This document shows positions 41,688 through 50,874 of a DNA stretch of 64,000 nucleotides, one piece after another. The first letter of the stretch is position 1; each line of letters starts with the position of its first letter. Under the pieces are notes generated by a model. It made no database searches. It worked only from the letters and a program-made list of their open reading frames with translations, and had not been told where the DNA came from. The translations under genes and the position numbers were made by a program. The stretch spans positions 23,169 through 87,168 of the forward strand of contig CADAIJ010000008.1 in the NCBI GenBank assembly GCA_902787955.1, given 5' to 3'. Source of the DNA: an uncultured Erysipelotrichaceae bacterium. GTDB lineage: Bacteria; Bacillota_I; Bacilli_A; RFN20; CAG-826.

Positions 41688-43229
41688 TTATTCTCCCTTA
41701 TACTCCACGCATAACATTGTAATATCATCAAATTGAACTGAATTACCAACGAAGGTATCAATATCTTCTTTCATATGTTTAATAATCTCTTCAGGTGAAA
41801 GATCTTTAAATTTATTAAGTGTTTCCACCATGCGAGGACGTCCGAATTGAACTTTATCGATAGTGGTGGCTTCTGGTACACCATCTGTGTATAAGAATAC
41901 TTTCGAACCTTTTTCAAGTTTAATTTCATATTCTTTATATTTAGTGCCTTTATACCAACCTACAACGAATCCACCTTCATCTTTATAAACTTCAAATTCG
42001 CCATTTTTATTCAGAATAACTGGTTTTTCATGACCAGCGTTTGAGGCACGTAAAATACCTGTTTCTAAATCTAAAATACCTAACCAAACAGTCACAAACA
42101 TATCTTCTTGGTTATTTGAGCAAATTTGGTTATTAACTGCTTCTAAAATTTCAGAAGGTGATTTACAAATCATTGAATAGTTTTGAACCATAATCTTGGA
42201 CGCCATCATAAATAAAGCAGCAGGAACTCCCTTATCTGAGACATCCGCCATAACTAAACCAAGATGAGTATCATCTATTAAGAAGAAGTCATAGAAGTCT
42301 CCACCAACTTCTTTAGCAGGGGTCATAGAAGCATAAATATCGAACTCTTTTCTTTCTGGGAAAGCTGGGAAAATTGTTGGAAGCATATGCTTTTGAATAT
42401 TCGTGGCAATTCCAAGTTCTTTATTCGTGGAATATAAGTGCTTTTCATTATCGGAGAATAAGAAGGCATAAATAAGCACTAAAGAAACCATCATAGATGA
42501 ATAAAGAATGGAAACACCATATCTAAATCCACCCGCGCCTAAAGTGATTAGTGGGATAGCCATAAAGATAAAGATGATAATTCTATTTCTTTTTGAAACT
42601 TTAGAAACAAATAAGGATGCAAACACAACTAAAGCAACTGCGGCAATATAAGATCTATGAATCCAGAATGTTGTAACTCTTGAATATGAACCATCTTCAC
42701 CAATTTGGAAGTAAAGAGGATAGAACATATTAACCCATGGTAATAAAAGGAAAACAATGAATAAAATTCCGACAACAATATTAATGATTTGATAGGCTTT
42801 TCCACCTAAATCTAAAGCATATTGAATATAAAGCCAGAAGAAGAAAATAAATAAAATTTCAGCATCGAAAACTAAAATAGCAGTTATTTTATTGAATATT
42901 GCTAGATGTTCTCTTCCATCGATAAGCATTTGAATAGTATCCAAGAATAAACAGAAACACCCAACCGCTAATAAAGTAACAAAAATACGAATATAACCGC
43001 TCTGTCTTTTATAAGTAGGAAGGATTGAGACGGTCATCATAATGGCAATCGCCATTGCACATAGTTCGCCACCAATAGAAAATGCAAAAGCGGAATTTAG
43101 ATTTTCAAAACCTCTAAGTTCGATAGCAACAATTGAAAATACGAAATAAACGCACATTAAAACGAATAGAACAATCATTATCCATTTTCGTTTATTTAGA
43201 AATAGAGTTATCGCGTTTTCTTTTAACAT
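41688..43229 (-). CDS. Membrane PP2C-type phosphatase (RsbU/SpoIIE-like)
   Basis: Residues 1-255 form about eight membrane helices that act as a sensor. Next comes a linker helix (SDNEKHLYSTNKELGIATNI) and then a SpoIIE/RsbU PP2C domain. Metal and catalytic motifs are AKEVGGDFYDFF (about 300), LVMADVSDKGVPAALFM, LRASNAGHEKPVI, FLYTDGVPEA and QFDDITMLC at the C-terminus. It should remove phosphate from an STAS-domain antagonist in response to a membrane signal. TGA-TATAAA (minus, 43237-43245) ends 7 nt before the ATG with no ribosome site. It is divergent from the sensor kinase gene. Confidence 0.9.
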   Translation of the reverse strand: MLKENAITLFLNKRKWIMIVLFVLMCVYFVFSIVAIELRGFENLNSAFAFSIGGELCAMAIAIMMTVSILPTYKRQSGYIRIFVTLLAVGCFCLFLDTIQMLIDGREHLAIFNKITAILVFDAEILFIFFFWLYIQYALDLGGKAYQIINIVVGILFIVFLLLPWVNMFYPLYFQIGEDGSYSRVTTFWIHRSYIAAVALVVFASLFVSKVSKRNRIIIFIFMAIPLITLGAGGFRYGVSILYSSMMVSLVLIYAFLFSDNEKHLYSTNKELGIATNIQKHMLPTIFPAFPERKEFDIYASMTPAKEVGGDFYDFFLIDDTHLGLVMADVSDKGVPAALFMMASKIMVQNYSMICKSPSEILEAVNNQICSNNQEDMFVTVWLGILDLETGILRASNAGHEKPVILNKNGEFEVYKDEGGFVVGWYKGTKYKEYEIKLEKGSKVFLYTDGVPEATTIDKVQFGRPRMVETLNKFKDLSPEEIIKHMKEDIDTFVGNSVQFDDITMLCVEYKGE

Positions 43230-43538
43230 AAATATATTTATATCATAAAGAAAGACGAAAGTGTTTGCACTAACTAATATTTTATTAGTAGGTTCAAATG
43301 CTTATTAATTATTCTCTTAAAAACGGTAAAAATCTTGCTAAAACCCTCAGAAATTGGCTCTTTGGGAAAAATTTTCCCATTAAACATCAATAAAAAGAAA
43401 AAGAACTAATGCTTCTAGAAAACACCAGTTCTTCCCCCTTAGACAACTTTATTAAAATATATATCCCGCTAAAAAAGTGCTAAACACTGATAAAATCTTT
43501 TTTTCTAAAGAAATTATTGTATAGTATAATCGTTAATT
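43230..43538. other. Intergenic gap between RsbU-like and LytS-like genes
   Basis: This gap of 309 bases holds the two divergent promoters at its ends (TATAAA minus at 43237-43242; TATAAT plus at 43525-43530). Inside are the hairpin ACTAATA/TATTAGT near 43273, a TGGGAAAA/TTTTCCCA palindrome near 43360-43380, and an 11-pair hairpin near 43402-43436. On the minus strand that last hairpin is followed by a T-rich run. No reading frame with a plausible ribosome site was seen. A small minus-strand RNA ending at this hairpin is possible. Confidence 0.45.
43525..43530 (+). promoter_or_regulatory. -10 box of LytS-like kinase gene (leaderless)
   Basis: A perfect TATAAT ends 8 nt before the ATG at 43539. 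No ribosome site is present. Confidence 0.7.
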
Positions 43539-44927
43539 ATGGATTTTATTGGCCGCAAAAGAGACGTTGTTATATTAACTTTAGCGAATATTTTAGTTTT
43601 CGTTGCGTCAATAGTTATTGGCTTTATTAACTTTGCTGCTTTCGGCGATAATCCATCAGGTGTTTTTGCTAATATTGTTCATATTGCGAATGCATCATGC
43701 TTAATTTCTTTAACTTTTTTAACCGCAATTGAAATTGGATCTAACTTCTTTGATAAAAGTGCTGTTTGGTATACAACTGGAATTGCTGCCTCCATACTCT
43801 TTACGGTTTATTTTTCTAGTGAAACAAACTTAATGCTTCAATCAATTGGCCTTGGTATTAGTTATGAATACACTAAATATGTCTCACCAATATTATGTTA
43901 TACAGCGTTTATTGCAGGTCTAATCTTCTTCATGTATTTCTTTAACCATGATTATCCAATTGCCTTCTTAAAAGAAGAAAAAGTTAGTTCAATTATTATT
44001 TTGGCTTTATCAGGTATAGCTTATGACATTTTAGTCTTCTTTAATTTCACATTCTTTGCTGTAATCCCAGTCTTTTTATTATCGATATATTGGTATATTC
44101 GCTTTTGCTATAACGTTTATCGTAAAAACGGTTTTACTTTAACCTTTGCCTATAGCAGTGTTATCTTCACTCTATTTGTAAGCATTATGGTAGGGGAAGC
44201 TATCACTAATAGTTCTGACTATATGTTTAATAGTTTTGGCATTACATCCTTCTACGCCATCGCAATGGTTATATTATTCTTTTTAATATATATAGATTTC
44301 GTTTTAAGAACTACGCGTAAAGCAGATGCCTCAACTATATATGAAAAACGTTTAAATGAACTTCAAGCCTCTATTCTTAAAAACCAAATTAATCCTCATT
44401 TCATTTTTAACGCTCTTAACGTTATAAAATCTCAATATCTTATCTCTAACGCTAGAGGAGATGCTGCAATGGATATTTTCTCTAAGCACTTAAGAGCATA
44501 TGTCGAAGCAGGAGATGAATTCTTAGTACCTCTTTCTAAAGAAATCGATAACTTAAATTCCTACTTAGAAATCTTAAATCTTTCTAGCGATAATAAATTC
44601 ACGGTTTATTACGATATTGAATCATTTGATTTTGAAGTTCCTTATTTCTCCTTACAACCAATTATTGAAAACGCCTATAAATATAGCCAAATCCAATTTA
44701 AAGAAAATGGCTACCTTAGAATTGTTACAAATGAAGATGACGACTTTTATCATATCTTAGTTATTGATAACGGAGTGGGTTTTGATGTTAACACGATTAA
44801 AAACACTTCCACCGGTATTAAAAACTCAAAAGATCGTTTTAAATTATTACTTAACGCTAGCTTCGAAATTGATAGTAAAATAGGAGAAGGAACAAAAGTA
44901 ATAATTGATATCCCAAAGAAGAAATAG
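43539..44927 (+). CDS. LytS/YehU-type sensor histidine kinase
   Basis: This is a membrane histidine kinase of the His_kinase (PF06580) class. Residues 1-255 contain about seven membrane helices. The H box is QINPHFIFNALNVIKS (about 283-298), with the phospho-accepting His. The ATPase part has LQPIIENAYKYS (N box, about 372-383), IDNGVGFD (about 409) and STGIKNSKDRF. The domain ends at EGTKVIIDIPKKK. The response regulator gene follows after 12 bases with an AGGGGA site. The signal is unknown; the polytopic input domain suggests a membrane or cell-wall cue. Confidence 0.92.
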   Translation: MDFIGRKRDVVILTLANILVFVASIVIGFINFAAFGDNPSGVFANIVHIANASCLISLTFLTAIEIGSNFFDKSAVWYTTGIAASILFTVYFSSETNLMLQSIGLGISYEYTKYVSPILCYTAFIAGLIFFMYFFNHDYPIAFLKEEKVSSIIILALSGIAYDILVFFNFTFFAVIPVFLLSIYWYIRFCYNVYRKNGFTLTFAYSSVIFTLFVSIMVGEAITNSSDYMFNSFGITSFYAIAMVILFFLIYIDFVLRTTRKADASTIYEKRLNELQASILKNQINPHFIFNALNVIKSQYLISNARGDAAMDIFSKHLRAYVEAGDEFLVPLSKEIDNLNSYLEILNLSSDNKFTVYYDIESFDFEVPYFSLQPIIENAYKYSQIQFKENGYLRIVTNEDDDFYHILVIDNGVGFDVNTIKNTSTGIKNSKDRFKLLLNASFEIDSKIGEGTKVIIDIPKKK

Positions 44928-44939
44928 GGGACTTCTTAT

Positions 44940-45722
44940 ATGAAAATCTTAGTTGTAGATGACGAAGTAAACGCCCTTCATTTATTCTTAGATGAAGTTA
45001 TTTCGGATACTGAATTCGAATATAAATTCTTAAAAGATGATGAAGAAGCTATTTTAAACTATGTTAAAAATAATCAAGTTGTAGGTGCGTTTCTCGATAT
45101 TAAAATGCCTAATATTTATGGGCCAGAACTCGCTAAAAAACTTATCGCGATAAATAAAGATATCCGTATTACATTTGTAACAGGTTTAAACTTCTCATTT
45201 AATTCCTTGCCAAATGAAATTAAAAACAACGTCCTAGGAATTATTTATAAACCAATTAATTCTATTGAATTATCTAACTATCTATTAAAGATTGCTAACA
45301 TTAAACCAGTCTTAAAAGTAAGAATGTTTGGTCACTTTGATTGTTTTTTAAATAATTCTTTAGTCCATTTCTCATCTAATAAATCTAAAGAGTTATTCGC
45401 CTTATTGCTTGCCTTAAACGGTAAATCTTTAACCATGGAACAAGCGATTACTAATCTTTGGCCAGATAAAGATATTGATAAAGCTAAGATCTTATATCGT
45501 GATGCGGTTTGGAGACTAAGAAGCACCTTACAAGAGATTGGCTTTGAATGCGTTAATTTCCAAAGAGCGCTTCTAACCTTAAATAAAGAAAATATTGAAT
45601 GCGATTATTATGATTTACTTAATGGAAAAGATGTTTTCTATAATGATGAATTCTTAGTTCCTTATGAATGGTCAATCTATTTTGAAAACGAAATCGACTA
45701 TCTTTTAAGTCATAATGATTAA
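44940..45722 (+). CDS. Response regulator with winged-helix (OmpR/SARP-like) output
   Basis: The N-terminal receiver domain (1-120) has VVDDE (5-9), the phosphorylated Asp53 in AFLDIKMP, TFVTG near 80 and the conserved Lys in IYKPIN near 103. The C-terminal part (about 125-260) starts VRMFGHFDCFLNN and continues with SKELFALLLALNGKSLTMEQ and DAVWRLRSTLQEIGF. This is the winged-helix pattern of SARP/OmpR-type activators and differs from the LytTR domain normally paired with LytS-type kinases. Its ATG follows AGGGGA. Targets are unknown. Confidence 0.88.
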   Translation: MKILVVDDEVNALHLFLDEVISDTEFEYKFLKDDEEAILNYVKNNQVVGAFLDIKMPNIYGPELAKKLIAINKDIRITFVTGLNFSFNSLPNEIKNNVLGIIYKPINSIELSNYLLKIANIKPVLKVRMFGHFDCFLNNSLVHFSSNKSKELFALLLALNGKSLTMEQAITNLWPDKDIDKAKILYRDAVWRLRSTLQEIGFECVNFQRALLTLNKENIECDYYDLLNGKDVFYNDEFLVPYEWSIYFENEIDYLLSHND

Positions 45723-45787
45723 TTGTTCTTTTAATTCTTAAAGAATTCTTACATAATTATTAACTAATGAAATGAGGAAAACATATT

Positions 45788-46618
45788 ATGTCACGTGCTG
45801 ATGAAATTTTTATAAAGAATATGAAAGACATCATGGAAAACGGTTTTTCTGATGAACATTTAAAAGTCCGTCCACATTGGGAAGATGGAACTCCTGCTCA
45901 CACTATTAAGAAATTTGGTATTGTAAACGAATATAACTTACAAGAAGAATTCCCAATGATGACTTTAAGAAGAACTGCTTTTAAGTCTGCAATTGATGAA
46001 ATCCTTTGGATTTGGCAAAAGAAATCCAACAACATCCACGATTTAAAATCTCACATTTGGGATTCTTGGGCGGATGAAACTGGTTCCATTGGTAAAGCTT
46101 ATGGCTATCAACTTGCTAAAAAGTCAATTTATCCAGAAGGTGAATTCGACCAAGTTGATCGTGTCCTTTATGATTTAAAACATAATCCTCAATCAAGAAG
46201 AATTCTCACTAATATATATAATTTTGAAGATCTTCATGAAATGCATCTTTATCCATGTGCCTATTCAATGACCTTCAATGTTACGGGTGATACATTAAAC
46301 GGTATCTTAAATCAAAGAAGTAATGATATGCTCACCGCGAATAACTGGAATGTTGTGCAATATGCTGCTTTACTAATGATGTTTGCTCAAGTAAGTGGCT
46401 TAAAACCAGGTAAATTAATTCATGTTATCGCTGACGCCCATATCTATGATAGACATATACCATTAGTAAAAGAAGTTATTGCAAAACCAATGCATAAAGC
46501 TCCTAAAGTTACATTAGATCCAACAATTACTAACTTCTATGATTTCACCGTGGATTCATTTAAGTTAGAAGATTACGAATACGAAAAATTAGATAAAAAG
46601 ATCGAGGTTGCTATCTAA
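45788..46618 (+). CDS. thyA: Thymidylate synthase
   Basis: This enzyme methylates dUMP to dTMP using methylene-tetrahydrofolate. The active-site cysteine is in LYPCAYSMTF (about residue 157), the folate/nucleotide segment is LNQRSNDMLTANNWNVVQYA (about 178-197), and IHVIADAHIYDRH is near the C-terminus. The pattern with NNWN is that of B. subtilis ThyA rather than the E. coli LGxPFN type. Length 276 agrees. TGAGGAAA is the ribosome site. It is the first of three overlapping genes, with folA next, which recycles the dihydrofolate that it produces. Confidence 0.96.
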   Translation: MSRADEIFIKNMKDIMENGFSDEHLKVRPHWEDGTPAHTIKKFGIVNEYNLQEEFPMMTLRRTAFKSAIDEILWIWQKKSNNIHDLKSHIWDSWADETGSIGKAYGYQLAKKSIYPEGEFDQVDRVLYDLKHNPQSRRILTNIYNFEDLHEMHLYPCAYSMTFNVTGDTLNGILNQRSNDMLTANNWNVVQYAALLMMFAQVSGLKPGKLIHVIADAHIYDRHIPLVKEVIAKPMHKAPKVTLDPTITNFYDFTVDSFKLEDYEYEKLDKKIEVAI

Positions 46619-47127
46619 TGATTATTACAATTCTTAACTGCGATAAAGAATATGGAATAGGAAAAAGAAACGGTCTTCTTTTCACTCTTAAAGAAGATAT
46701 GAAATTTTTCCGTGAAACAACTTCCGGCCACGTCGTCGCAATGGGGGAGAACACTTTATTATCTTTCCCAGGAAGTAAGCCACTTAAAAATAGAACTAAT
46801 ATCGTTTTATCTCAAGATCCTTCTCATAACTATGAGGGTGTAATTAATGTTCATACTTTCGAAGACTTTTTATCTAAGATAAAAGAATTCGCTTTAAAGG
46901 AAGACGTATATATTATCGGTGGGGCTTCAATGTACCGTCAAACTCTTCCATATGTTGATAAGGTTTTATTAACTAAAGTTGACGCTATAGGAGGCGCGGA
47001 AGTATTCTTTGTTAATATTGATGAAGATCCTAACTTTGAATGCGTTTATGAAAGTGAACCTATTCAAGATGGGGACTATAAAATAAAATTTACTACTTAT
47101 TTAAATAAGGCTAAGAAAGAAATCTAA
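46618..47127 (+). CDS. folA: Dihydrofolate reductase
   Basis: This enzyme reduces dihydrofolate to tetrahydrofolate with NADPH. The family pattern is seen in GIGKRNGLLFTLKEDMKFF (about 13-31, with the catalytic acid), VVAMGENTLLSFPGSKPL (about 39-56), NRTNIVLSQ and VYIIGGASMYRQTLPYVDKVLLTKVDA. The usual MGRKT is MGENT here, a mild divergence. Length is 169. The ATG overlaps the thyA stop by one base (TAATG), fixing the stoichiometric pair that closes the thymidylate cycle. Confidence 0.95.
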   Translation: MIITILNCDKEYGIGKRNGLLFTLKEDMKFFRETTSGHVVAMGENTLLSFPGSKPLKNRTNIVLSQDPSHNYEGVINVHTFEDFLSKIKEFALKEDVYIIGGASMYRQTLPYVDKVLLTKVDAIGGAEVFFVNIDEDPNFECVYESEPIQDGDYKIKFTTYLNKAKKEI

Positions 47128-47672
47128 TGTTTTTAGAAAATTATGATGAATTAAAAATGAAACTAATCGAAGGTAATTCTCGATATGTTTCAGGTGTTTC
47201 TAATCTTGCTTTTAATTCAAAAAAAGCTGCAGAACTAACTCTTTTGGGACAAAAACCTAAGATTGTCATCTTAACTTGTTCTGATTCTAGAGTTATTCCA
47301 GAAGCTATATTTGATATGCCAATTGGTGAACTATTTGTCATTAGATGCGCTGGAAATATAGTAGGGGATATGGAACTAGCTAGTTTAGAATATGCGGTTG
47401 CTCATTTAAAAGCAGAACTTGTTGTTGTCTTAGCTCATACTCACTGTGGTGCTATCCATTCTACAATCCACGATAAACCTCATGGCTATATTAAAAACAT
47501 AACTAAGCGTATAAAAGAGAATATTCTTACGGAAACAAACGAATTTAATGCCTGTGTATTGAACGCTACTAGGGAAAAAGAAAGAATTAAAAAGTGCCTT
47601 AAAAACTATGAATTTGATGTAGCATCCGCTATATATGATATTGAAAGAGGGGAAGTCACTTTCCTAGAATAA
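47127..47672 (+). CDS. Beta-class carbonic anhydrase
   Basis: This is a zinc enzyme interconverting CO2 and bicarbonate. It has the beta-class zinc ligands and dyad: LTCSDSRVIPE (Cys, Asp, Arg; about 51-61), then FVIRCAGNIVG and VVLAHTHCGAIH (His and Cys; about 108-119). Length 181 is normal. The ATG overlaps the folA stop by one base, so the thyA-folA pair and this gene are one operon. A link to folate is not obvious; bicarbonate supply for pyrimidine or purine synthesis would fit. Confidence 0.92.
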   Translation: MFLENYDELKMKLIEGNSRYVSGVSNLAFNSKKAAELTLLGQKPKIVILTCSDSRVIPEAIFDMPIGELFVIRCAGNIVGDMELASLEYAVAHLKAELVVVLAHTHCGAIHSTIHDKPHGYIKNITKRIKENILTETNEFNACVLNATREKERIKKCLKNYEFDVASAIYDIERGEVTFLE

Positions 47673-47690
47673 ATCTTTTATTCTTAACTA

Positions 47691-47704
47691 TTGTAAGCGC
47701 TTAA
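47691..47704 (+). promoter_or_regulatory. cre-like CcpA operator before the modular lipoprotein
   Basis: TTGTAAGCGCTTAA agrees with the cre core (TGWAARCGYTW) and differs only toward its 3' end. Its first six bases also form a -35 box, with a 17-base spacer to an AT-rich -10 region. Binding would block transcription when preferred sugars are present. Confidence 0.55.
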
Positions 47705-47744
47705 GATAAAATAATAATAATTAAATCTCTAGGGGAAATTAATT

Positions 47745-50700
47745 ATGAAAAAATCATTAATTATCTTACCAGCGCTTTTTTTAGCGCTTATTGCTTCAAG
47801 TTGTAATGGAGCAGTGGATCCAGCTCATTCGTCAGTGGAACCTTCTACAACCTCAACAACTACTTCTGATACTTCTACAACAAGTACAACTTCAGAAACT
47901 ACATCTACCACAAGTGAAACTACTAGTGAAACAACCTCTGAAGAAGATACAAGTGAAGTAACTTCTACCACAAGTGAAGAATCTACCACTTCAGAAGAAA
48001 GCACAACTAGTGAAGAATCTACTTCTGAAGAATCAAGTAGCGAATCATCTAGCGAAGAATCAACTTCTGAAAGCACTAGTGAAGAATCTACATCCGAAGA
48101 AGAAAAGAAATATGTTGTTAATATCGGTACAGGTTCAGGTGCAGAGCATCGAGTTTTATCCTTAAATGCTGAACAAACTTCATATGAAGAATACTATGTT
48201 ACAGGACTTAGTGTTAAAGAAGGCGATATCTTATCCTTTAATTATGGTGAAGACTCTCTTAGTGTTTTAGCAGAAGCTAATACTTCTAATAACTTACTTG
48301 AAGGTTTAGTAGTCCATAATGACGCCTCTGACGTTAGCTTATATCTTAAGCTTAATAAAAATGGTGATGATAAAAACTATGCTTGGTTAGGTGGCTATGT
48401 TTCTCCAATTACTGATCCAGCCTACTATTTAGCATGCGCTGAAAATGACTGGGGAGTTGATGAAAATTATAGACTTACTGAAGTTGATAAAGAAACCTAT
48501 CTCCACCAATACAAGATTGAACATCACTTTGATAAAGATGATGAATTTGTCTTACGTAATGAAAAAGTTGAAGATACCTTATGGCTTGGCTTTGATAAAA
48601 AAGATTCTGCCTCCAAACATGTTGTAGCAGGTGATCAAAATAGCTTTAAAGCCGATACTAAAGGAACATACACTATTTACTTAAAAGAAGTAACTGAAGG
48701 TGAATTCTCTATTTATATTGACTGCGAAGAAGATATCGTTATTTATACTGCGACAGTTGGAACTAAAGATGCTGTCACACTTACTTGGAACGAAGAAGAT
48801 AACGCCTATAAAGGTAGTGTCTTAGGTGCTCAAGTTGGTGATATTCTTAAGATTTACGCTGATGGAGTAGAAGTTAATTACACCCCTGAAGATGTTACAA
48901 ATAATAACGTTAGTAACGATAAGAAGATTAGATGCGAAGCTGATGTCACTATCTATTATCATAAAGATAATTCCGTTTGGGTTAGTGGTTATGTTGAACC
49001 TGCTCCAGTCTATACCTTTACAATTGGTGAGGAAGATCCTAAGACTTTAAAAGAAAGTCAATTCTTTCCAGGACTATATAGCTGTGCTTTTATCCACGGA
49101 CAATATAATGATGAAGTTAAAGTTTACCGTAATGGTGTTCTTTTAGATAACTTAGACATTAAACCAGATACTGAATATACTGATGTAAGAGATAAAAATA
49201 ATGTCTATCTTAATGAAGGCAAATACCTTCTCCATAACACTCTTGTTGGTAATGACTTTATCGAAATAGATACAAAGACTAACACTATCTTTGTTAGTGG
49301 CTGGTTTGAATATTATGCCCGTGTCGATGAGTATAATCTCGCTTTATATTATAGTGAAAAGGATAATGCCTATACTGGAATGTATGACACCTATATCCAT
49401 GATAAAACTGATATCGATTACGATGTAAGAATGCATATTTATAACTATAAAGATGAAGCTATTACTATTCACGCCGATAGTGACGAAAACAATAACGTTG
49501 ACTCTGATTTAAATGTTAGAAAACATGGTAAGAACATGATGGTGTTCTACCACACTGATGGTTCAATCTGGGTAAGTGGTTTTAATACTTATATGGCTTA
49601 TGCTAATTATCAATATGTCATCATGAATCGTTCTACTAGCGATTTACCAGATGGTGTTGATTATCAATATGAATTAAGCCTCACCATGAAAGCTTCCAAT
49701 TATTATATTGATTTCCTTTATAACGGTGAATATATTGAATTTGATAAAATAACTCCAACCGACATTAAAGGTAATAACATTTATAAAGGTTCATATGAAT
49801 TTAGAATTATAACTGATGTTACTGATGAAATGCTTTATTTAAAGCATGTTGCTTTAAGTGATGAATTCGAAGTCTATTTAGGTGGCTTAGAAGGTTCCCA
49901 TAAAGTTGATGTCACCGTCACTATTAATGGTACTAGTGAATATAAAGCTAGCCAATGGAACGAAGAACATAGTGCCTATGTTGCTACTATTAACGCGAAT
50001 AAAGATGACACTTTAGCAATTAGTCTTAATGGTCAAGCATATAAATATGCAGTAGCGGAAAACGTTCCTTCTAATAACTTAGATCAAGAAATGAAGATTA
50101 AAACCGGTGGTGAAGAATTAACTGTTTATATTCATGATGATTATTCAATCTATGTTAGTGGTTATCAAATCGAAAATAGACAAGTTAGTGTTACTAATTT
50201 ACCAGAATCATTCACTGAAGGTCGTACCTACTGTGTCTGGGCTTATGGTGGTTCTAAAGCCGATGCTTTCTACGCTGCAACTTTAGAAAATGATGAAATA
50301 ACTGCCTCTATCCCAGGAGATTCCACTCACTTTATCGTAGTTATGCTTAAAGAAGGTAAAACTGAATATAGTTGGGATAATAAAGATGTTCAATCTAGAA
50401 ATATTCCTTTAGAAGATGGCGTTAATACTTATACCTATAATGAACCAGTCCCACCTCTTCCAGAAGGTTACGTTGAATTTACTATTAACAACTTGCCAAG
50501 TTGGTGGAAAGATGATTGCTTACAAGCGGCTTATGTTGTTAGCCCAAGTAAAGGTGAACTTTGGCTAACTCCAGTTATTAATGACACTACTGCAATCGTT
50601 CAAGCACCAAGTGACACTTCTAAAATTGTTTTAGTTAGATTTGCAAAAGGAACTACTCCATCTTGGGATGATATGACAAAAGTCTATAATCAAAGTGGTG

Positions 50701-50750
50701 ATATCTTAATTAGCGAAGGTGTTACAACTTATAATTTCGTTTCTCAATAA
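47745..50750 (+). CDS. Large modular lipoprotein with starch-binding-like repeats
   Basis: A signal peptide ends at IASSC (Cys20). Residues 25-118 are a Ser/Thr/Glu linker of the sort that crosses a surface layer. After it come six or more beta-rich modules of about 90-110 residues, many closing with a related motif: YAWLGGY, VWVSGY, IFVSGW, IWVSGF, IYVSGY. The module at about 206-318 (YYLACAENDWGV, YRLTEVDK, HHFDKDDEFVLRN) differs. Two final modules carry NLPSWW and a PSWD-NQSGDI pattern as in the amylase C-terminus. No catalytic motif was found, so it is probably a glycan-capture protein. A cre-like site overlaps the promoter. Confidence 0.8.
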   Translation: MKKSLIILPALFLALIASSCNGAVDPAHSSVEPSTTSTTTSDTSTTSTTSETTSTTSETTSETTSEEDTSEVTSTTSEESTTSEESTTSEESTSEESSSESSSEESTSESTSEESTSEEEKKYVVNIGTGSGAEHRVLSLNAEQTSYEEYYVTGLSVKEGDILSFNYGEDSLSVLAEANTSNNLLEGLVVHNDASDVSLYLKLNKNGDDKNYAWLGGYVSPITDPAYYLACAENDWGVDENYRLTEVDKETYLHQYKIEHHFDKDDEFVLRNEKVEDTLWLGFDKKDSASKHVVAGDQNSFKADTKGTYTIYLKEVTEGEFSIYIDCEEDIVIYTATVGTKDAVTLTWNEEDNAYKGSVLGAQVGDILKIYADGVEVNYTPEDVTNNNVSNDKKIRCEADVTIYYHKDNSVWVSGYVEPAPVYTFTIGEEDPKTLKESQFFPGLYSCAFIHGQYNDEVKVYRNGVLLDNLDIKPDTEYTDVRDKNNVYLNEGKYLLHNTLVGNDFIEIDTKTNTIFVSGWFEYYARVDEYNLALYYSEKDNAYTGMYDTYIHDKTDIDYDVRMHIYNYKDEAITIHADSDENNNVDSDLNVRKHGKNMMVFYHTDGSIWVSGFNTYMAYANYQYVIMNRSTSDLPDGVDYQYELSLTMKASNYYIDFLYNGEYIEFDKITPTDIKGNNIYKGSYEFRIITDVTDEMLYLKHVALSDEFEVYLGGLEGSHKVDVTVTINGTSEYKASQWNEEHSAYVATINANKDDTLAISLNGQAYKYAVAENVPSNNLDQEMKIKTGGEELTVYIHDDYSIYVSGYQIENRQVSVTNLPESFTEGRTYCVWAYGGSKADAFYAATLENDEITASIPGDSTHFIVVMLKEGKTEYSWDNKDVQSRNIPLEDGVNTYTYNEPVPPLPEGYVEFTINNLPSWWKDDCLQAAYVVSPSKGELWLTPVINDTTAIVQAPSDTSKIVLVRFAKGTTPSWDDMTKVYNQSGDILISEGVTTYNFVSQ

Positions 50751-50769
50751 GATTCACTAATTAACATAG

Positions 50770-50798
50770 GCGCGTACATAATGTGTGCGCGCTTTTTA
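50770..50798 (+). terminator. Terminator of the modular lipoprotein gene
   Basis: GCGCGTACA pairs with TGTGTGCGC (two G-T pairs) around TAA, then GC and five T residues. Confidence 0.8.
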
Positions 50799-50874
50799 TT
50801 TTTATTAATGTAAAGAATTTTATTGCGATATTTTTTCTTTAATGTATCATTTATCACGAAAGGAGAGTCTACTC

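Noticed and set aside
47825..48076. Ser/Val-rich frame opposite the Ser/Thr/Glu linker
   Set aside because: Shadow of a low-complexity coding region, without start signals.
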